DNA from: a virus
DNA: 64,000 nt
Virus record (IMG/VR): IMGVR_UViG_3300048925_000651
Location: 1-64,000 of that record
Strand: one strand, 5' to 3'
Position numbers and translations under genes: made by a program. Below the pieces are notes generated by a model, which had not been told where the DNA came from, made no database searches, and saw nothing but the letters and a program-made list of their open reading frames with translations. The first letter of the stretch is position 1. Every line of letters begins with the position of its first letter. Below are positions 33,284 to 42,133 of this stretch, in pieces.

Positions 33284-34504
33284 TCAGCCCTTCACGCAGA
33301 GGATTGTGTCGAGCTTCTGCACGACTTCCACCAGATCGCTCTCGGCGGCGATGACGCTGTCGAGGTCCTTGTAAGCGAGCGAGATCTCGTCGATCACGCC
33401 CGCATCGGTGCGCGCCTCGATGCCCTTCATGGTGCGCTCGACATCCTCGACGGTGAACCGGCGCTTGGCTTCGCCGCGGCTCATCTTGCGGCCGGCGCCG
33501 TGGCTGGCCGACTGGAAGGAGGCTTCGTTGCCGAGTCCACGCACGATGTACGAGCCGGTCGCCATGCTGCCGGGGATGAGCGCCAGCTCCCCCTTCTTCG
33601 CGCTGATCGCGCCCTTGCGGGTGACGATCATCTGTCGACCGTCGATGATCTCCTCGGCGACGTAGTTGTGGTGGCAGTTGATCTCCTCGTCGTAGTCGAC
33701 GAAGTAGCGCCCCTCGAGGTGGTCCGACAGCTCACGCTTGACGAGCTCCATCATGATCGTGCGCGAGCGCATCGCGTACTCCTGGGCCCAGTGCAGGTCG
33801 TGGAGGTACTCGTTCATCTCGGGCGTGCCCTTGTAGAAGAGGGAGAGCTCCTGCAGGTGCTTCGGAAGGTCCTGGTTCACCTCGAGCGACTTGGCCTTCT
33901 CGATGTGGCGGGTGCCGAGCACGTTTCCGATGCCGCGGGAGCCGGAGTGCAGGGTGATCCAGATGCGCTTCTGCGCGTCGGTCGTCAGCTCGATGAAGTG
34001 GTTGCCGCCGCCAAGGCTGCCCATCTGCCGCCAGGCGCGCTCCTCCATCGCCCCCACGGGCGCGAACAGGTCGAGGAAGCGTTCCATGAAGCGGTGGTGA
34101 TTGTTGGCCCATGCGTGCCCGAGGAGCTTGCTCACGCGCACGTCGCTCGCGTGCATGTTGTTGCCGACGGGAATGGCGTCCTGGAACCGCTGGCGAAGCA
34201 TCTTCAGATCGCGCTCGTCCAGGTCGTCGAGCACGAGGTTCGTGCGCACGGCGTTCACACCGCAACCGATGTCGACGCCGACGGCGGCCGGCGCGAGCGC
34301 CTGCTCCATCGCGATCACCGAGCCGACGGTGGCGCCGTTGCCCCAGTGCACGTCGGGCATGACCCTCAGGCCGTACAGGCCCGGCAGCTGGGAGACGCTG
34401 CGCAGCTGGTCGAGCGCGCTGTGCTCGATCTCGTGCTCGTGCGCCCAGGCGAGGACCGGGGCTGCAGTGCCGGAGAGGGTGGTGGGGAACTCGTGGTTGG
34501 TCAT
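33284..34504 (-). CDS. rtcB: RtcB RNA ligase
   Basis: 406 residues. A full-length RtcB: DIGCG (Asp78-Cys81), GGGNHFIE (His169), LHSGSRG (His186), HHN (278-280) for manganese, and SHGAGR with His335, the residue that becomes guanylylated. RtcB joins RNA 2',3'-cyclic or 3'-phosphate ends to 5'-OH ends. In phages it is best explained as repair of tRNAs cut by host ribonuclease defences. The window also encodes tRNA-Asn and a tRNA-like RNA. No archease is seen. Confidence 0.95.
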   Translation of the reverse strand: MTNHEFPTTLSGTAAPVLAWAHEHEIEHSALDQLRSVSQLPGLYGLRVMPDVHWGNGATVGSVIAMEQALAPAAVGVDIGCGVNAVRTNLVLDDLDERDLKMLRQRFQDAIPVGNNMHASDVRVSKLLGHAWANNHHRFMERFLDLFAPVGAMEERAWRQMGSLGGGNHFIELTTDAQKRIWITLHSGSRGIGNVLGTRHIEKAKSLEVNQDLPKHLQELSLFYKGTPEMNEYLHDLHWAQEYAMRSRTIMMELVKRELSDHLEGRYFVDYDEEINCHHNYVAEEIIDGRQMIVTRKGAISAKKGELALIPGSMATGSYIVRGLGNEASFQSASHGAGRKMSRGEAKRRFTVEDVERTMKGIEARTDAGVIDEISLAYKDLDSVIAAESDLVEVVQKLDTILCVKG

Positions 34505-34517
34505 ATTGCTCCTTCGA

Positions 34518-36404
34518 TCAGGCGGCGATGCCGCCGGCCATTGCGTTTCGGACAGCCCACTCCTTGGCGATGAGCTGCTGCAGAGAGATCTCGTCGACGC
34601 TGCCGCGCATGACGAGCTCGACGTGCTGGAAGCCGCCCCACTGCTGGGTCATGCCGGGGCGGAAGTAGCGGCGGATGGACTGCTCGTTGACGGCGGGGTT
34701 TCCGTCGGCCTTGCTGATCCAGATCACCTTGTTGGCGCGGTGCTGGAACCCGTCGAGGCCAGTCCCGAAGGACTGGACGGTGGAGATGAGGTAGGGGAAC
34801 TCGCCCGCGAGGAACGCAGCCTTGAGCTTCGCGCGCTCCGGCCGGGACAGGTCGCCGGTCCACGCCCGGGCGTCGTAGCCGGCGCGCTGCATGCGCTTGG
34901 CGATGAAGTGGGCGCCGATCTTCGAGTCGGTGTAGATCGCGACCGGCTGTCCGGCGTAGGCGATGTCCAGGAGGTTCCTCAGGGGAAGGAGCTTGGCGCT
35001 GGCGGCGTCGTCGGCCATGTAGACCGTCTCCTCACCCGTGACCGGATCGACCGTCATCGACAGCTCGGCGATCGCCACCTGGCGCAGGCGTAGGCGCAGG
35101 ATCGGCGGCATGTCCACGACGAGCGGCATCTCCTCGCCCTGCCAGTCGCGCACCCACGTCATGAGGTCGCGCTGCAGGTCATCCATCTGCCGCTGCTGCG
35201 CCGGCGTCGGGTCGCACCGCACGACCTCCGCCTTGGGCACGGGCTCAGTCTCGCGACGGATGTAGCACGGCAGCGTCGCGACGAACTCGCCGGGGATCTT
35301 CTCGCCGGCGACCTTCGTGATCGCATCACCACGCTCACTTGTCAGCGCCTTGCCGCCGCGGCCCAGCACGGGATCGACGGCGAGGTACCGCTCCTTCCAG
35401 CGCGAGAAGCTGGTCTCGATGTACGAGTAGCCCGTCTCCGGGTTCACGCCCGGCCACACCCACCGCGTGATCGACCACATGTTCTCGATCGCGTTCAGGA
35501 ACCACGTCCCCGACAGAGCCGCGCGGTAGTCGGCCTTGATCGAGAGGATCGTGCGGCGCGTGTTCGAGCTCTTGTTCGCGATGGCCTGGCACTCGTCGAA
35601 GATGATCGCCTGGAGCGGCTTCCGCGCGAAGCGCCGATACGTCCCCTGGTGCACGCTCTTCGTCTTCACGATCGGCTCGAGCGCCGGCCCGATGGTGTTC
35701 TTGCGCGTCTTGCGGCGCTCGAGGTGCGGCTCCTGTGCGGGGCCGATCGCACCCTCGGGCCGATCACGCAGCAGCAGCTCGCCCTGGAGCGGCCCGTCGG
35801 GGCGCGGCTTGAGCTCCAGGTCTCCCGTCTTCTTCGAGACGCGGTAGACAGGCGAGCCATCCTCCTTGCGCACGACGACGCTCTTCCAGTCCTTCTCGCG
35901 CAGGAAGTCGGCGGTCGCGATGAACACGCCATCCTCGTGCTTCATGAAGGCTTCGTACTGCGCGCGGCCGGGGGTGGAGCCGTTCATGATCCGCACACCC
36001 CTGGTGCCATCGCTCTGCGCGAGCAAGCGGTCGTTCCACTGCTCGTGCGTGTCGCCCAGCCCGATCAGCAGCATGCGCGTCCATCCGGCCCGGAGGATTA
36101 CCTCTGCACCAATGGCGGTCTTCCCAAAACCGGGCTCGTCGCCGATCAGGATGCCGTCGGACTTCCCCACCTCACCGAGTGCCGCCTGGATCGCGATCTC
36201 CTGGCTCGGCGTGATGCGGCCGCGCAGTTTCGACTGCTCGTCATCGAGCGACCAGTCGACGGGCAGGAACTTCACGATCTTGCGCACGGCGTCGCCCTCG
36301 TGGATGTGCACGAAGCGGAGAAGGTGCTCGGGCGCCTTCTTGTTCGGCTCCCAGAGGGACTCGCCACACGCAGCGCAGAGCTCGACGGGGGTGGGGATGG
36401 TCAT
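34518..36404 (-). CDS. SNF2-like DNA helicase/translocase
   Basis: 628 residues. Walker A GDEPGFGKTAIG (88-99), motif II DECQ in AIIFDECQAIANKSS, motif III ALSGTW, and C-terminal motifs ending NEQSIRRYFRPGMTQ (motif VI with Arg finger). An N-terminal CAACGE may be half a zinc knuckle. Two RecA lobes are complete. It could remodel nucleic acid or act in replication restart or anti-restriction. ATG 36404 is used because the longer open frame runs into the neighbouring gene. It follows RtcB's operon upstream. Confidence 0.8.
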   Translation of the reverse strand: MTIPTPVELCAACGESLWEPNKKAPEHLLRFVHIHEGDAVRKIVKFLPVDWSLDDEQSKLRGRITPSQEIAIQAALGEVGKSDGILIGDEPGFGKTAIGAEVILRAGWTRMLLIGLGDTHEQWNDRLLAQSDGTRGVRIMNGSTPGRAQYEAFMKHEDGVFIATADFLREKDWKSVVVRKEDGSPVYRVSKKTGDLELKPRPDGPLQGELLLRDRPEGAIGPAQEPHLERRKTRKNTIGPALEPIVKTKSVHQGTYRRFARKPLQAIIFDECQAIANKSSNTRRTILSIKADYRAALSGTWFLNAIENMWSITRWVWPGVNPETGYSYIETSFSRWKERYLAVDPVLGRGGKALTSERGDAITKVAGEKIPGEFVATLPCYIRRETEPVPKAEVVRCDPTPAQQRQMDDLQRDLMTWVRDWQGEEMPLVVDMPPILRLRLRQVAIAELSMTVDPVTGEETVYMADDAASAKLLPLRNLLDIAYAGQPVAIYTDSKIGAHFIAKRMQRAGYDARAWTGDLSRPERAKLKAAFLAGEFPYLISTVQSFGTGLDGFQHRANKVIWISKADGNPAVNEQSIRRYFRPGMTQQWGGFQHVELVMRGSVDEISLQQLIAKEWAVRNAMAGGIAA

Positions 36405-36411
36405 GGCGGAG

Positions 36412-37011
36412 TCAGGCAGCCTTCCGTGCGGCGAAGCTGGCGCCCTGCACCCAGGTCTGGATGCGCGTGGCGTAGGGCGCGTGCTGAGACAGCGCGACGA
36501 CCGGGTGGCGACCGATGGAGGGCACGAAGGCGGCCGTCTCGGCGCGCCAGAGGCCGGACTTGGCGTCGTAGGAGAACTCGGCGCTCTGCAGCTCCGGGTT
36601 CGCATCGAACGTCTCGCGGCTCATGGAGAGGGCATCGAGGATGGGGTCGATGTCTGCGGCCTTCGGCGTGACGATGAACCGGCCGGCGCCGGCCGTCTCG
36701 AACTCGGGGCGAGCGTCCTGGGCGATGGCGTCGGCGCTCTCCTTAGCCAGATAAGCCTGGCCCTCGCGGATCGCGTTGTAGGCCGTGATCGTGGCCGTGG
36801 TGTGCAGGCCCTCCTTCGAGATCCTGGTCACGGGGCGGCCAGCGGCCTGCGCCTCGGCGGCCTTGATGCAGCGGAAGACGCGGGCGGCCTCGATCTCCTC
36901 CTCCATCTCCTCGCGGATGCGACGCTCGAGCGTCTTGCGGAGTTCACGCCAGCGGTTGTCGGCGTCGGCGACGGCCTGGATGTACGGGTCGACGTTGGTG
37001 GCGGCGGTCAT
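36412..37011 (-). CDS. hypothetical protein with helical N-terminus
   Basis: 199 residues from ATG 37011. Residues 15-50 are a coiled coil (RWRELRKTLERRIREEMEEEIE). Residues 60-85 have an HTH-like pattern. The C-terminal half is alpha/beta. It is immediately upstream of the helicase gene and may be its partner. An operator-like 12-mer at 36743-36754 falls within the coding sequence. Confidence 0.65.
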   Translation of the reverse strand: MTAATNVDPYIQAVADADNRWRELRKTLERRIREEMEEEIEAARVFRCIKAAEAQAAGRPVTRISKEGLHTTATITAYNAIREGQAYLAKESADAIAQDARPEFETAGAGRFIVTPKAADIDPILDALSMSRETFDANPELQSAEFSYDAKSGLWRAETAAFVPSIGRHPVVALSQHAPYATRIQTWVQGASFAARKAA

Positions 37012-37181
37012 TTGGTGATGCTCCTGTTCTGCGAGAGCTCTTTGAGGAGCTCTTCTCTGGTGCGGACGAGGCGGAAGTGGGGGTTGTTGTCGGGGATGAG
37101 GCGGTACTCGCCCGGGCCGATCTGCTCGACGCGACAGCGACCGTGCTCGGGGTGCTGGGCGTAGTAGGCGGACGCGCTCAT
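37008..37181 (-). CDS. hypothetical small protein
   Basis: 57 residues beginning MSASAYYAQHPEHG. Its stop overlaps the next ATG (ATGA) and its own ATG overlaps the upstream stop. A beta-hairpin-like middle (CRVEQIGPGEYRLIP) is followed by a charged helix. Function unknown. Confidence 0.6.
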   Translation of the reverse strand: MSASAYYAQHPEHGRCRVEQIGPGEYRLIPDNNPHFRLVRTREELLKELSQNRSITK

Positions 37182-37444
37182 GTGTGGCCGTACCTCTCTC
37201 GGATGGCTTCGCCCGCCTTCGCGATGAGGATGAACACGTCATCGCCGTAGCGGTGCTGGAAGGTGGCCGTGAGAACGGGCTGGCGTGCCGGGATTCTTTG
37301 CTGCACCTCGACTTCGTACTCGCGCACCTGTTCGTGGTCGGGATGCCCTTCAGAGTCCTTCGCGATCACGTTGCTGATGCAGTAGATCGCCATCCGGCGA
37401 AATGCTGCGCCCGACGCGATCTGAACATCGACGATCACGCTCAT
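37178..37444 (-). CDS. hypothetical protein
   Basis: 88 residues from ATG 37444 (ATGA overlap). Beta-rich N-terminus (MSVIVDVQIASGAAFRRMAI), charged middle. No family recognised. Confidence 0.6.
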   Translation of the reverse strand: MSVIVDVQIASGAAFRRMAIYCISNVIAKDSEGHPDHEQVREYEVEVQQRIPARQPVLTATFQHRYGDDVFILIAKAGEAIRERYGHT

Positions 37445-37803
37445 GCGGCACGCGCCCGCTGGTGTGCGCGGATCGCGGCGGCGCCCGCGGCGACGATCTC
37501 CCGGCCACGCTTGCGCCAGTCGAACGGCTCCAGCGTCACCTCGTAGATCTCGTCGTAGTCGAAGCCTAGACGCTCCACGGCGACGGTGCGAATGACGTGC
37601 CAGACCTGCTCGTCGGCCAGTTGGGGCCAGGTGCCGATCTCGTCGGCCGCCCGCTCGCAGGACGCGAGGATCGCGCCTTCGATCGCGTCGTCGGCCATGG
37701 TGGCGAAGCGCGCCGGCTGCAGCGCGGTCCAAAGGTCGTCGCGCAGCTGCGCGGTGCGATCGCGGAACGCGCGCGTCTCGGCGAAGCTCTCGCTCGTGGT
37801 CAT
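37441..37803 (-). CDS. hypothetical helical protein
   Basis: 120 residues, mostly helical, with WPQLADEQVWHVIRTVAVERLG and an acidic centre; C-terminus Arg/Ala-rich. Member of the overlapping train; function unknown. Confidence 0.65.
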   Translation of the reverse strand: MTTSESFAETRAFRDRTAQLRDDLWTALQPARFATMADDAIEGAILASCERAADEIGTWPQLADEQVWHVIRTVAVERLGFDYDEIYEVTLEPFDWRKRGREIVAAGAAAIRAHQRARAA

Positions 37804-38024
37804 CGGGCGTCCTCCTTCGCGGGGTTGAGCCAGCCCGCGGCCTCGCCGGCGAGCTTCAGCTGGTGGTAGATGGCTGCGAGGGGGCCGGGCGCATTCTCGG
37901 TGACGTAGGTGAACTCCTCGCCGCTCGGGTCGACGCCAAATGCGATCCAGGGGCGGATGCGCGCGCTCGCTTCGCGGAAGTCGGACTCCCAGATGTCTCG
38001 CTCGGTCATGGCGGTGACGCTCAT
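37800..38024 (-). CDS. hypothetical protein
   Basis: 74 residues from ATG 38024. Contains RIRPWIAFGVDPSGEEFTYV, a beta-hairpin-like segment, and a short helix. Overlaps both neighbours by four bases. Confidence 0.6.
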   Translation of the reverse strand: MSVTAMTERDIWESDFREASARIRPWIAFGVDPSGEEFTYVTENAPGPLAAIYHQLKLAGEAAGWLNPAKEDAR

Positions 38025-38404
38025 GCTGCGAGCCTCCTCTCCTCGAGCTCCCGCTCGTACCGGGCGAGCGCCTCGCCCCAGCTCTTGCCGTTGTCCTGCG
38101 CCGCCTGCGCCACCTGGGCGGCGATGAGCACGCTGCCCGGCAGGCCGAAGCCCCTGAGAATCAGGCTGGCACCCGCCCAGGTGCCGTATGCCGGGACGAT
38201 GGAGGGGTCGATCTTGTGGAGCGCCAGGCCGATGATGCAGCCGGGCTCGCCGTCGAGGGTCGTGTACTGGCACAGGCCGCTGCTGTCGCGCCAGCCGGTG
38301 TCGTAGGCGACCTGATCGTTGGCGGGGTACACCCAGTCCTCGCCGCGCTCGGCGACGGCGGCGCGCATGGCTTCGGTGAACTGCCTGGCGGTGATGGTGG
38401 TCAT
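38021..38404 (-). CDS. hypothetical conserved-type actinophage protein
   Basis: 127 residues from ATG 38404. DWVYPANDQVAYDTGW..LCQYTTLDGEPGCIIGLAL resembles a small protein often seen in actinophage accessory regions (tyrosine-rich N-terminus, CxxG core). A helical C-terminus follows. No function known. Confidence 0.65.
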   Translation of the reverse strand: MTTITARQFTEAMRAAVAERGEDWVYPANDQVAYDTGWRDSSGLCQYTTLDGEPGCIIGLALHKIDPSIVPAYGTWAGASLILRGFGLPGSVLIAAQVAQAAQDNGKSWGEALARYERELEERRLAA

Positions 38405-38550
38405 GCTGAGGTCCTTCCCTGGCGGGCGTAGCGGGTGCGGCGGCGGCCGCGGCGCGAGGTGATGGCGAAGAGGGTGGCGGAGAAGAGGAGGAGGGCGGCC
38501 GCCGTGAGCGTGACGAGGATCACGACTGCCTCGGCCCACTGCCCGCTCAT
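38401..38550 (-). CDS. single-span membrane micro-protein
   Basis: 49 residues. Residues 8-32 (AVVILVTLTAAALLLFSATLF) are one membrane span, followed by a strongly basic tail (SRRGRRRTRYARQGR), so the tail should lie in the cytoplasm. Overlaps both neighbours. Confidence 0.65.
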   Translation of the reverse strand: MSGQWAEAVVILVTLTAAALLLFSATLFAITSRRGRRRTRYARQGRTSA

Positions 38551-38867
38551 GCGCCCATCCGTTTCGCGTTGGCGAGGGCGGTGAGGTAGTCCTCGGGCGT
38601 GGGATCGGTGCAGCCTCCCGAGGCGCGCTGCAGCGTGATCGGCAGGCCGTTGTCCGAGACCCCGAGCCGAAGCTCCCGAACGAGGCGCCACCGCTGCGCG
38701 TACTCCTGGCGGTGGTCGTACTCGGCGTCGGCGTCGGGCGCCATGTCGATGGCCTCGAAGAGGAGAATGCGCTGGAGTTCGGTCAGGCGGGGGAAGTCAT
38801 CGAGCGCGACCATGATGCGGTCGAGATGCTGTGCTTCCTCGGTGAGGATCGGGTCTGCGAGGCTCAT
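38547..38867 (-). CDS. hypothetical acidic protein
   Basis: 106 residues. Helical N-terminus (LDRIMVALDDFPRLTELQRILLFEAIDMAPD) and a C-terminal CTDPTPEDYL motif. Four-base overlaps on both sides. No family recognised. Confidence 0.6.
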   Translation of the reverse strand: MSLADPILTEEAQHLDRIMVALDDFPRLTELQRILLFEAIDMAPDADAEYDHRQEYAQRWRLVRELRLGVSDNGLPITLQRASGGCTDPTPEDYLTALANAKRMGA

Positions 38868-39145
38868 GCCAGCACCTCTCCAACGATGATGCGGAGCGCG
38901 TCGGGGATCGACGAGTACGGCACGCAGCGGCAGACAGCCTCAAACTGTGCTTCGGTGAGCGGGGTTTCGGTGACTGTCTCCACGAAGACGCGACCGACGG
39001 GGGGCTGGTGGCGCTGCGCGCGGTCGACCTTGATGGCGGCGATGATGGCGGCCTTGATGACCCGGCCATGCGCCGATACGTCCGGGTTCGCGATGCGCCC
39101 GTGCAGCACCTCGGCCGCGATCTCTTCGGGGGTCTTGTGGGTCAC
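38864..39145 (-). CDS. hypothetical protein
   Basis: 93 residues from GTG 39145 (GTGA overlap). TPEEIAAEVLHGRIANPDVSAHGRVIKAAIIAAI resembles the helical region of small actinophage proteins; C-terminus CRCVPYSSIP. Function unknown. Confidence 0.6.
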   Translation of the reverse strand: MTHKTPEEIAAEVLHGRIANPDVSAHGRVIKAAIIAAIKVDRAQRHQPPVGRVFVETVTETPLTEAQFEAVCRCVPYSSIPDALRIIVGEVLA

Positions 39146-39654
39146 CTGTAGTCCTCCTTGTTCTGGCTGTAGTCGCGGCGTGGGGCGAGGCTCGCGAGGT
39201 TGTAGACGATGCCGCCCCACTCGCCATCGTTCGCGCTCTCGCGGACGGCTTCGACGGTGTAGCGACCGGCGTCGGGCCCCTGCCCCTCGTCCACCTCTGC
39301 GACGTAGTAGGGCTTCGGGTCCAGCGGGATAGCATCGCGCTCGTGCACGGCGAGCATGTACTCGCGGATGCTGTTGGCGAGACCGCGCACCTCGGAGGCG
39401 ATCTCGTCGGCGGGTAGGCCGTCGGCCCACGCCTCGTAGCGGGCCAGCGCGAGGCTCGGGGCAACCGGGGCGGTTGAATCGGACTGCGGGAACGCGCCGG
39501 TCGCGACGACGCGATTCGCCGCGATCCAGGCCTCGAATCGCTCCTGCGCCTCGTCGGCCCAGGAGGCTGTGAAATGCCCCCATCTCGGGGTCTCGTTCGG
39601 GGCGCTGGTCTCGGCGCTGTAGCCGATGATCTCGGTGATGCGAGGGGTGGTCAT
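39142..39654 (-). CDS. hypothetical protein
   Basis: 170 residues beginning MTTPRITEIIGYSAETS. Regular helices in the centre (RYEAWADGLPADEIASEVRG) and an alpha/beta C-terminus. It overlaps neighbours by four bases. No family recognised. Confidence 0.65.
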   Translation of the reverse strand: MTTPRITEIIGYSAETSAPNETPRWGHFTASWADEAQERFEAWIAANRVVATGAFPQSDSTAPVAPSLALARYEAWADGLPADEIASEVRGLANSIREYMLAVHERDAIPLDPKPYYVAEVDEGQGPDAGRYTVEAVRESANDGEWGGIVYNLASLAPRRDYSQNKEDYR

Positions 39655-40034
39655 GTGGATGCTCCTTCGGTGAGTCGGGCAAGACGGGTGAGAACGCGGC
39701 GGGCATGGTCGATACGGGCAGGCGTGTGCTCATGCATCCGAGGGTCGATCATGCGGGGATCGTTCAGCATGTAATCCACGATCTCGGCGTGCGTCCCACA
39801 CTTCGGGTCGTCCCAGATCGCTCGAAGCCACACGAGAATCGGGTTCGGCGGGTTGTGCTGGACGTGATCGAACTCGGGGCGCGGGTCGTAGCGGGTTCCG
39901 CATGCCTGGCAGTGGTCAGGCGTCGAGTACGGCTCGGAGAAACGGCGACCGAAGCCTGCCGTGTCCAAGTGTCCATCGACGTATGGCTCCCTGTCGTGGT
40001 TCAGGTCGCGGGGCGTCTTGCTGGCGAAGATCAC
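39651..40034 (-). CDS. hypothetical Cys-containing protein
   Basis: 127 residues from GTG 40034, overlapping the previous stop. A possible zinc knuckle CQACGTRYDPRPEFDHVQHN lies mid-protein (CxxC then His), with a further Cys-His pair after it. Function unknown. Confidence 0.6.
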   Translation of the reverse strand: MIFASKTPRDLNHDREPYVDGHLDTAGFGRRFSEPYSTPDHCQACGTRYDPRPEFDHVQHNPPNPILVWLRAIWDDPKCGTHAEIVDYMLNDPRMIDPRMHEHTPARIDHARRVLTRLARLTEGAST

Positions 40035-40210
40035 ACGACCACCTCGTTCTGGCAGAACCACTGCTCGTACTCGACGCCGCGGGCAACGCCACGGTCGAAG
40101 GCGTCTTGGATGGCGGATGCGTCGGCGGCGCTCTGGAGGGAGCTTCCGAGTACGACGCCGCCTGCAGCTGCGAAGAGCGCGAGGGTCAGGGCTGCGGTGA
40201 TGCGCTTCAC
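40031..40210 (-). CDS. small exported or membrane protein
   Basis: 59 residues from GTG 40210. Starts MKRITAALTLALFAAAGGVVLG, a short positively charged end plus hydrophobic stretch, i.e. a signal peptide or single anchor. The rest would lie outside the membrane and includes WFCQNE. Both ends overlap neighbouring genes. Confidence 0.6.
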   Translation of the reverse strand: MKRITAALTLALFAAAGGVVLGSSLQSAADASAIQDAFDRGVARGVEYEQWFCQNEVVV

Positions 40211-40734
40211 TTCTGAGCTCCCTTCGGATCGAGCGCGTCAAGCAAGGCCAAGATCGCCTCGCCTCCTGCGTGAAAGTTGTTCGGAGTGGTCACGTCACCG
40301 TGACGATCTCGCCAAACGTTTCTGCGCACATCGGCGATCAGGGCGGCGAGGTTGGCCGGAACCATCGCGCTCTCCAGGCTCTCGGCCTCGACGTACTCTC
40401 CGTTCACATAGACGGTCGTCTCGGCACCAGGGGCATCGTCGTCCCACTCCTGGTGATGAGTGATGCGGCCCGTTGCCTTGGAGAGCTCCACGATGGCCGC
40501 GATGGCCTCCTCTGCGCGCCACTTGCTGCCGCCCGCGATGATGAGGGAGCCGTCGGGGTTACCGGGGCGCCCCGGGAAGATGAAGGCCTCAGTTCGACGC
40601 TCGGGTACGTCGATGCGCTCATCGGTGGCGTCATAGTCCTCCCAGATCTCGCCATCGCTTGTGAGGGCTTCGGGCAGGGTCTCGATGGTCAACGCGCCGG
40701 GATTCTCGATGGTGATGCTGTTGTAGGTGCTCAT
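40207..40734 (-). CDS. hypothetical protein
   Basis: 175 residues from ATG 40734. Beta-rich N-terminus (SITIENPGALTIETLPEALT), central helix (AEEAIAAIVELSKATG) and C-terminal AGGEAILALLDAL helix. Acidic overall. Unknown function. Confidence 0.65.
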   Translation of the reverse strand: MSTYNSITIENPGALTIETLPEALTSDGEIWEDYDATDERIDVPERRTEAFIFPGRPGNPDGSLIIAGGSKWRAEEAIAAIVELSKATGRITHHQEWDDDAPGAETTVYVNGEYVEAESLESAMVPANLAALIADVRRNVWRDRHGDVTTPNNFHAGGEAILALLDALDPKGAQK

Positions 40735-41036
40735 GCGTCCTCGTCCTCCTCGATCGGCGCGTCGATGCTGACGAGCGTGTATCCGCACCACTCCAGGAAC
40801 TCAGGGATACCGCGTACGGCTCCGGCGTGAGTGACGTAGTTCAGCACGTCGCTGGTCACACGACCGGTGCGCTCGTCATAGCCGTCGACCTGCCACGGGT
40901 AGTCATCCGTCAGGGCGGCGACCTCGGCGGGGGTGCCGAAGGGGGCATCCTCCAGGCGGTAGATGCGCACCTTCGTGATCTCGGACCCGGTGTAGCGGCT
41001 CATGTCCCCCGGCGCGTGCAGGGTGCTGGTGCTCAC
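40731..41036 (-). CDS. hypothetical acidic protein
   Basis: 101 residues from GTG 41036 (GTGA overlap). KVRIYRLEDAPFGTPAEVAALTDDYPWQVDGYDE has the look of a small alpha/beta accessory protein; the C-terminus is highly acidic. Unknown function. Confidence 0.6.
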   Translation of the reverse strand: MSTSTLHAPGDMSRYTGSEITKVRIYRLEDAPFGTPAEVAALTDDYPWQVDGYDERTGRVTSDVLNYVTHAGAVRGIPEFLEWCGYTLVSIDAPIEEDEDA

Positions 41037-41233
41037 TGGATCGCCCACTCTCCGACGCGCGCGCCCGTGAGGAGGATCGAGCCTCCGTCGTCGGGCAGCG
41101 TCATACCGTCCCAGCGGTTAGCCAGATAATCGGCCACACTGCGCAGGGCCTCGGCGGCGTCGTCGCCGGAGCGCACGCCTCCGTCGCGACCATCGGTCAC
41201 GCGCAGCGTCAGGGTCAGGGTGCGGGCGCTCAC
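41033..41233 (-). CDS. hypothetical small protein
   Basis: 66 residues: strand (RTLTLTLRVTDG), helix (AAEALRSVADYLANRW), strand (SILLTGARVGEW). An operator-like TTAGCCAGATAA at 41118-41129 lies inside the coding sequence and may be coincidental. Confidence 0.6.
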   Translation of the reverse strand: MSARTLTLTLRVTDGRDGGVRSGDDAAEALRSVADYLANRWDGMTLPDDGGSILLTGARVGEWAIQ

Positions 41234-41613
41234 GCTGCGCCCTCCAGCTTGTACGTGATGCGCGCGTGCTCACGCTGCTTGTAGCCCACGGCCTCCATCT
41301 GCGAGTAGTAGGTCACGAGCACCGGGTTCCCGTCCGCATCCTCGTACCACTCGTCTTGCAGTGTCTCCGCGAATCGCGTGGCGGCGGTCGGCTCCCATCC
41401 GCCCAGTCGGTCCTTGTAGTAGACGCCCGTGCCGGTGACGCGCGCGATCTCGCGCCGCACGCCGACAATGGGGCGCTCTCGGTGCGTGCCGGGACTGTTC
41501 GTCGGGGCATCTTCCCCACGGATCGTTCGAGCGACGATGGTGGCGTGTGATGCAGCCCGAAACCGGCGCACGGCTTCAGCTCGGGGGATTCTCGTGAGGG
41601 TGCTGGTACTCAT
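41230..41613 (-). CDS. hypothetical protein
   Basis: 127 residues. Basic N-terminal helix (RAEAVRRFRAASHATIVAR) followed by a beta-rich part with GVYYKDRLGGWEPTAATRF and a C-terminal YKQREHARITYKLEG. Four-base overlaps with neighbours. Unknown function. Confidence 0.6.
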   Translation of the reverse strand: MSTSTLTRIPRAEAVRRFRAASHATIVARTIRGEDAPTNSPGTHRERPIVGVRREIARVTGTGVYYKDRLGGWEPTAATRFAETLQDEWYEDADGNPVLVTYYSQMEAVGYKQREHARITYKLEGAA

Positions 41614-41870
41614 CGGTTGGCCTCTCTCTCGGCGTTGTGGGCAGACTCGACAGCGTCCAGGAAGGAGCGGCCGATCTGTCGGGCTTCGTCTTCGGTGTGC
41701 GCTCGCACGCTGTATTCGGCGTGCAGGTCGGCCAGCGATTCGCCGGCCATCCAGCGCTCTTCAACCTCTCGGGCGGCCTCCGTGCCCAGGTAGAGCGGTG
41801 GCAGGCTCGTGCCGTAGAAGTGCACGAGTTCGATCGGAATGCGGGTGTCCTCGCGGGTGATGGTGACCAT
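41610..41870 (-). CDS. hypothetical protein
   Basis: 86 residues. ATG 41870 shares one base with the upstream stop; two in-frame GTGs just before it are alternatives. LYLGTEAAREVEERWMAGESLADLHAEYSVRAHTEDEARQ suggests a small helical bundle. Unknown function. Confidence 0.6.
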   Translation of the reverse strand: MVTITREDTRIPIELVHFYGTSLPPLYLGTEAAREVEERWMAGESLADLHAEYSVRAHTEDEARQIGRSFLDAVESAHNAEREANR

Positions 41871-42133
41871 CACCACTCCCCCTCGCCAAGATCGACGGTC
41901 ACGAGCTCCCCGGGACACTCCTGTACGACGTAGCTCCCGCGCTGAGGCACGCCAGGCTGACTCAGCAGCGCGGCGACCTGCTCAGCGGCATCCTGCGCGC
42001 TTTCCGCATCCACGTCGATGGTGTACGAGACGCGATAGGCGCGCTCTTCGGTCACGGGGGCAGTGAATGCCGCCTCGCGCGGCAGGCAGGGGCCGGGGTG
42101 CTCAAACCGGTAGCAGCGGTGACATAGCTTCAT
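41870..42133 (-). CDS. hypothetical Cys-rich small protein
   Basis: 87 residues. MKLCHRCYRFEHPGPC holds CxxC-x8-C, zinc-knuckle-like. The following YRVSYTIDVDAESAQDAAEQVAALLS resembles the ferredoxin-like alpha/beta fold of small accessory proteins. Function unknown. Confidence 0.6.
   Translation of the reverse strand: MKLCHRCYRFEHPGPCLPREAAFTAPVTEERAYRVSYTIDVDAESAQDAAEQVAALLSQPGVPQRGSYVVQECPGELVTVDLGEGEW

Noticed and set aside
36743-36754. TTAGCCAGATAA as a functional operator
   Set aside because: Lies mid-gene and encodes a normal helical segment; kept only as a motif match. The same applies to 41118-41129.
35866-37164. 432-codon plus-strand frame opposite the helicase
   Set aside because: Antisense shadow; the minus-strand helicase motifs are unambiguous.
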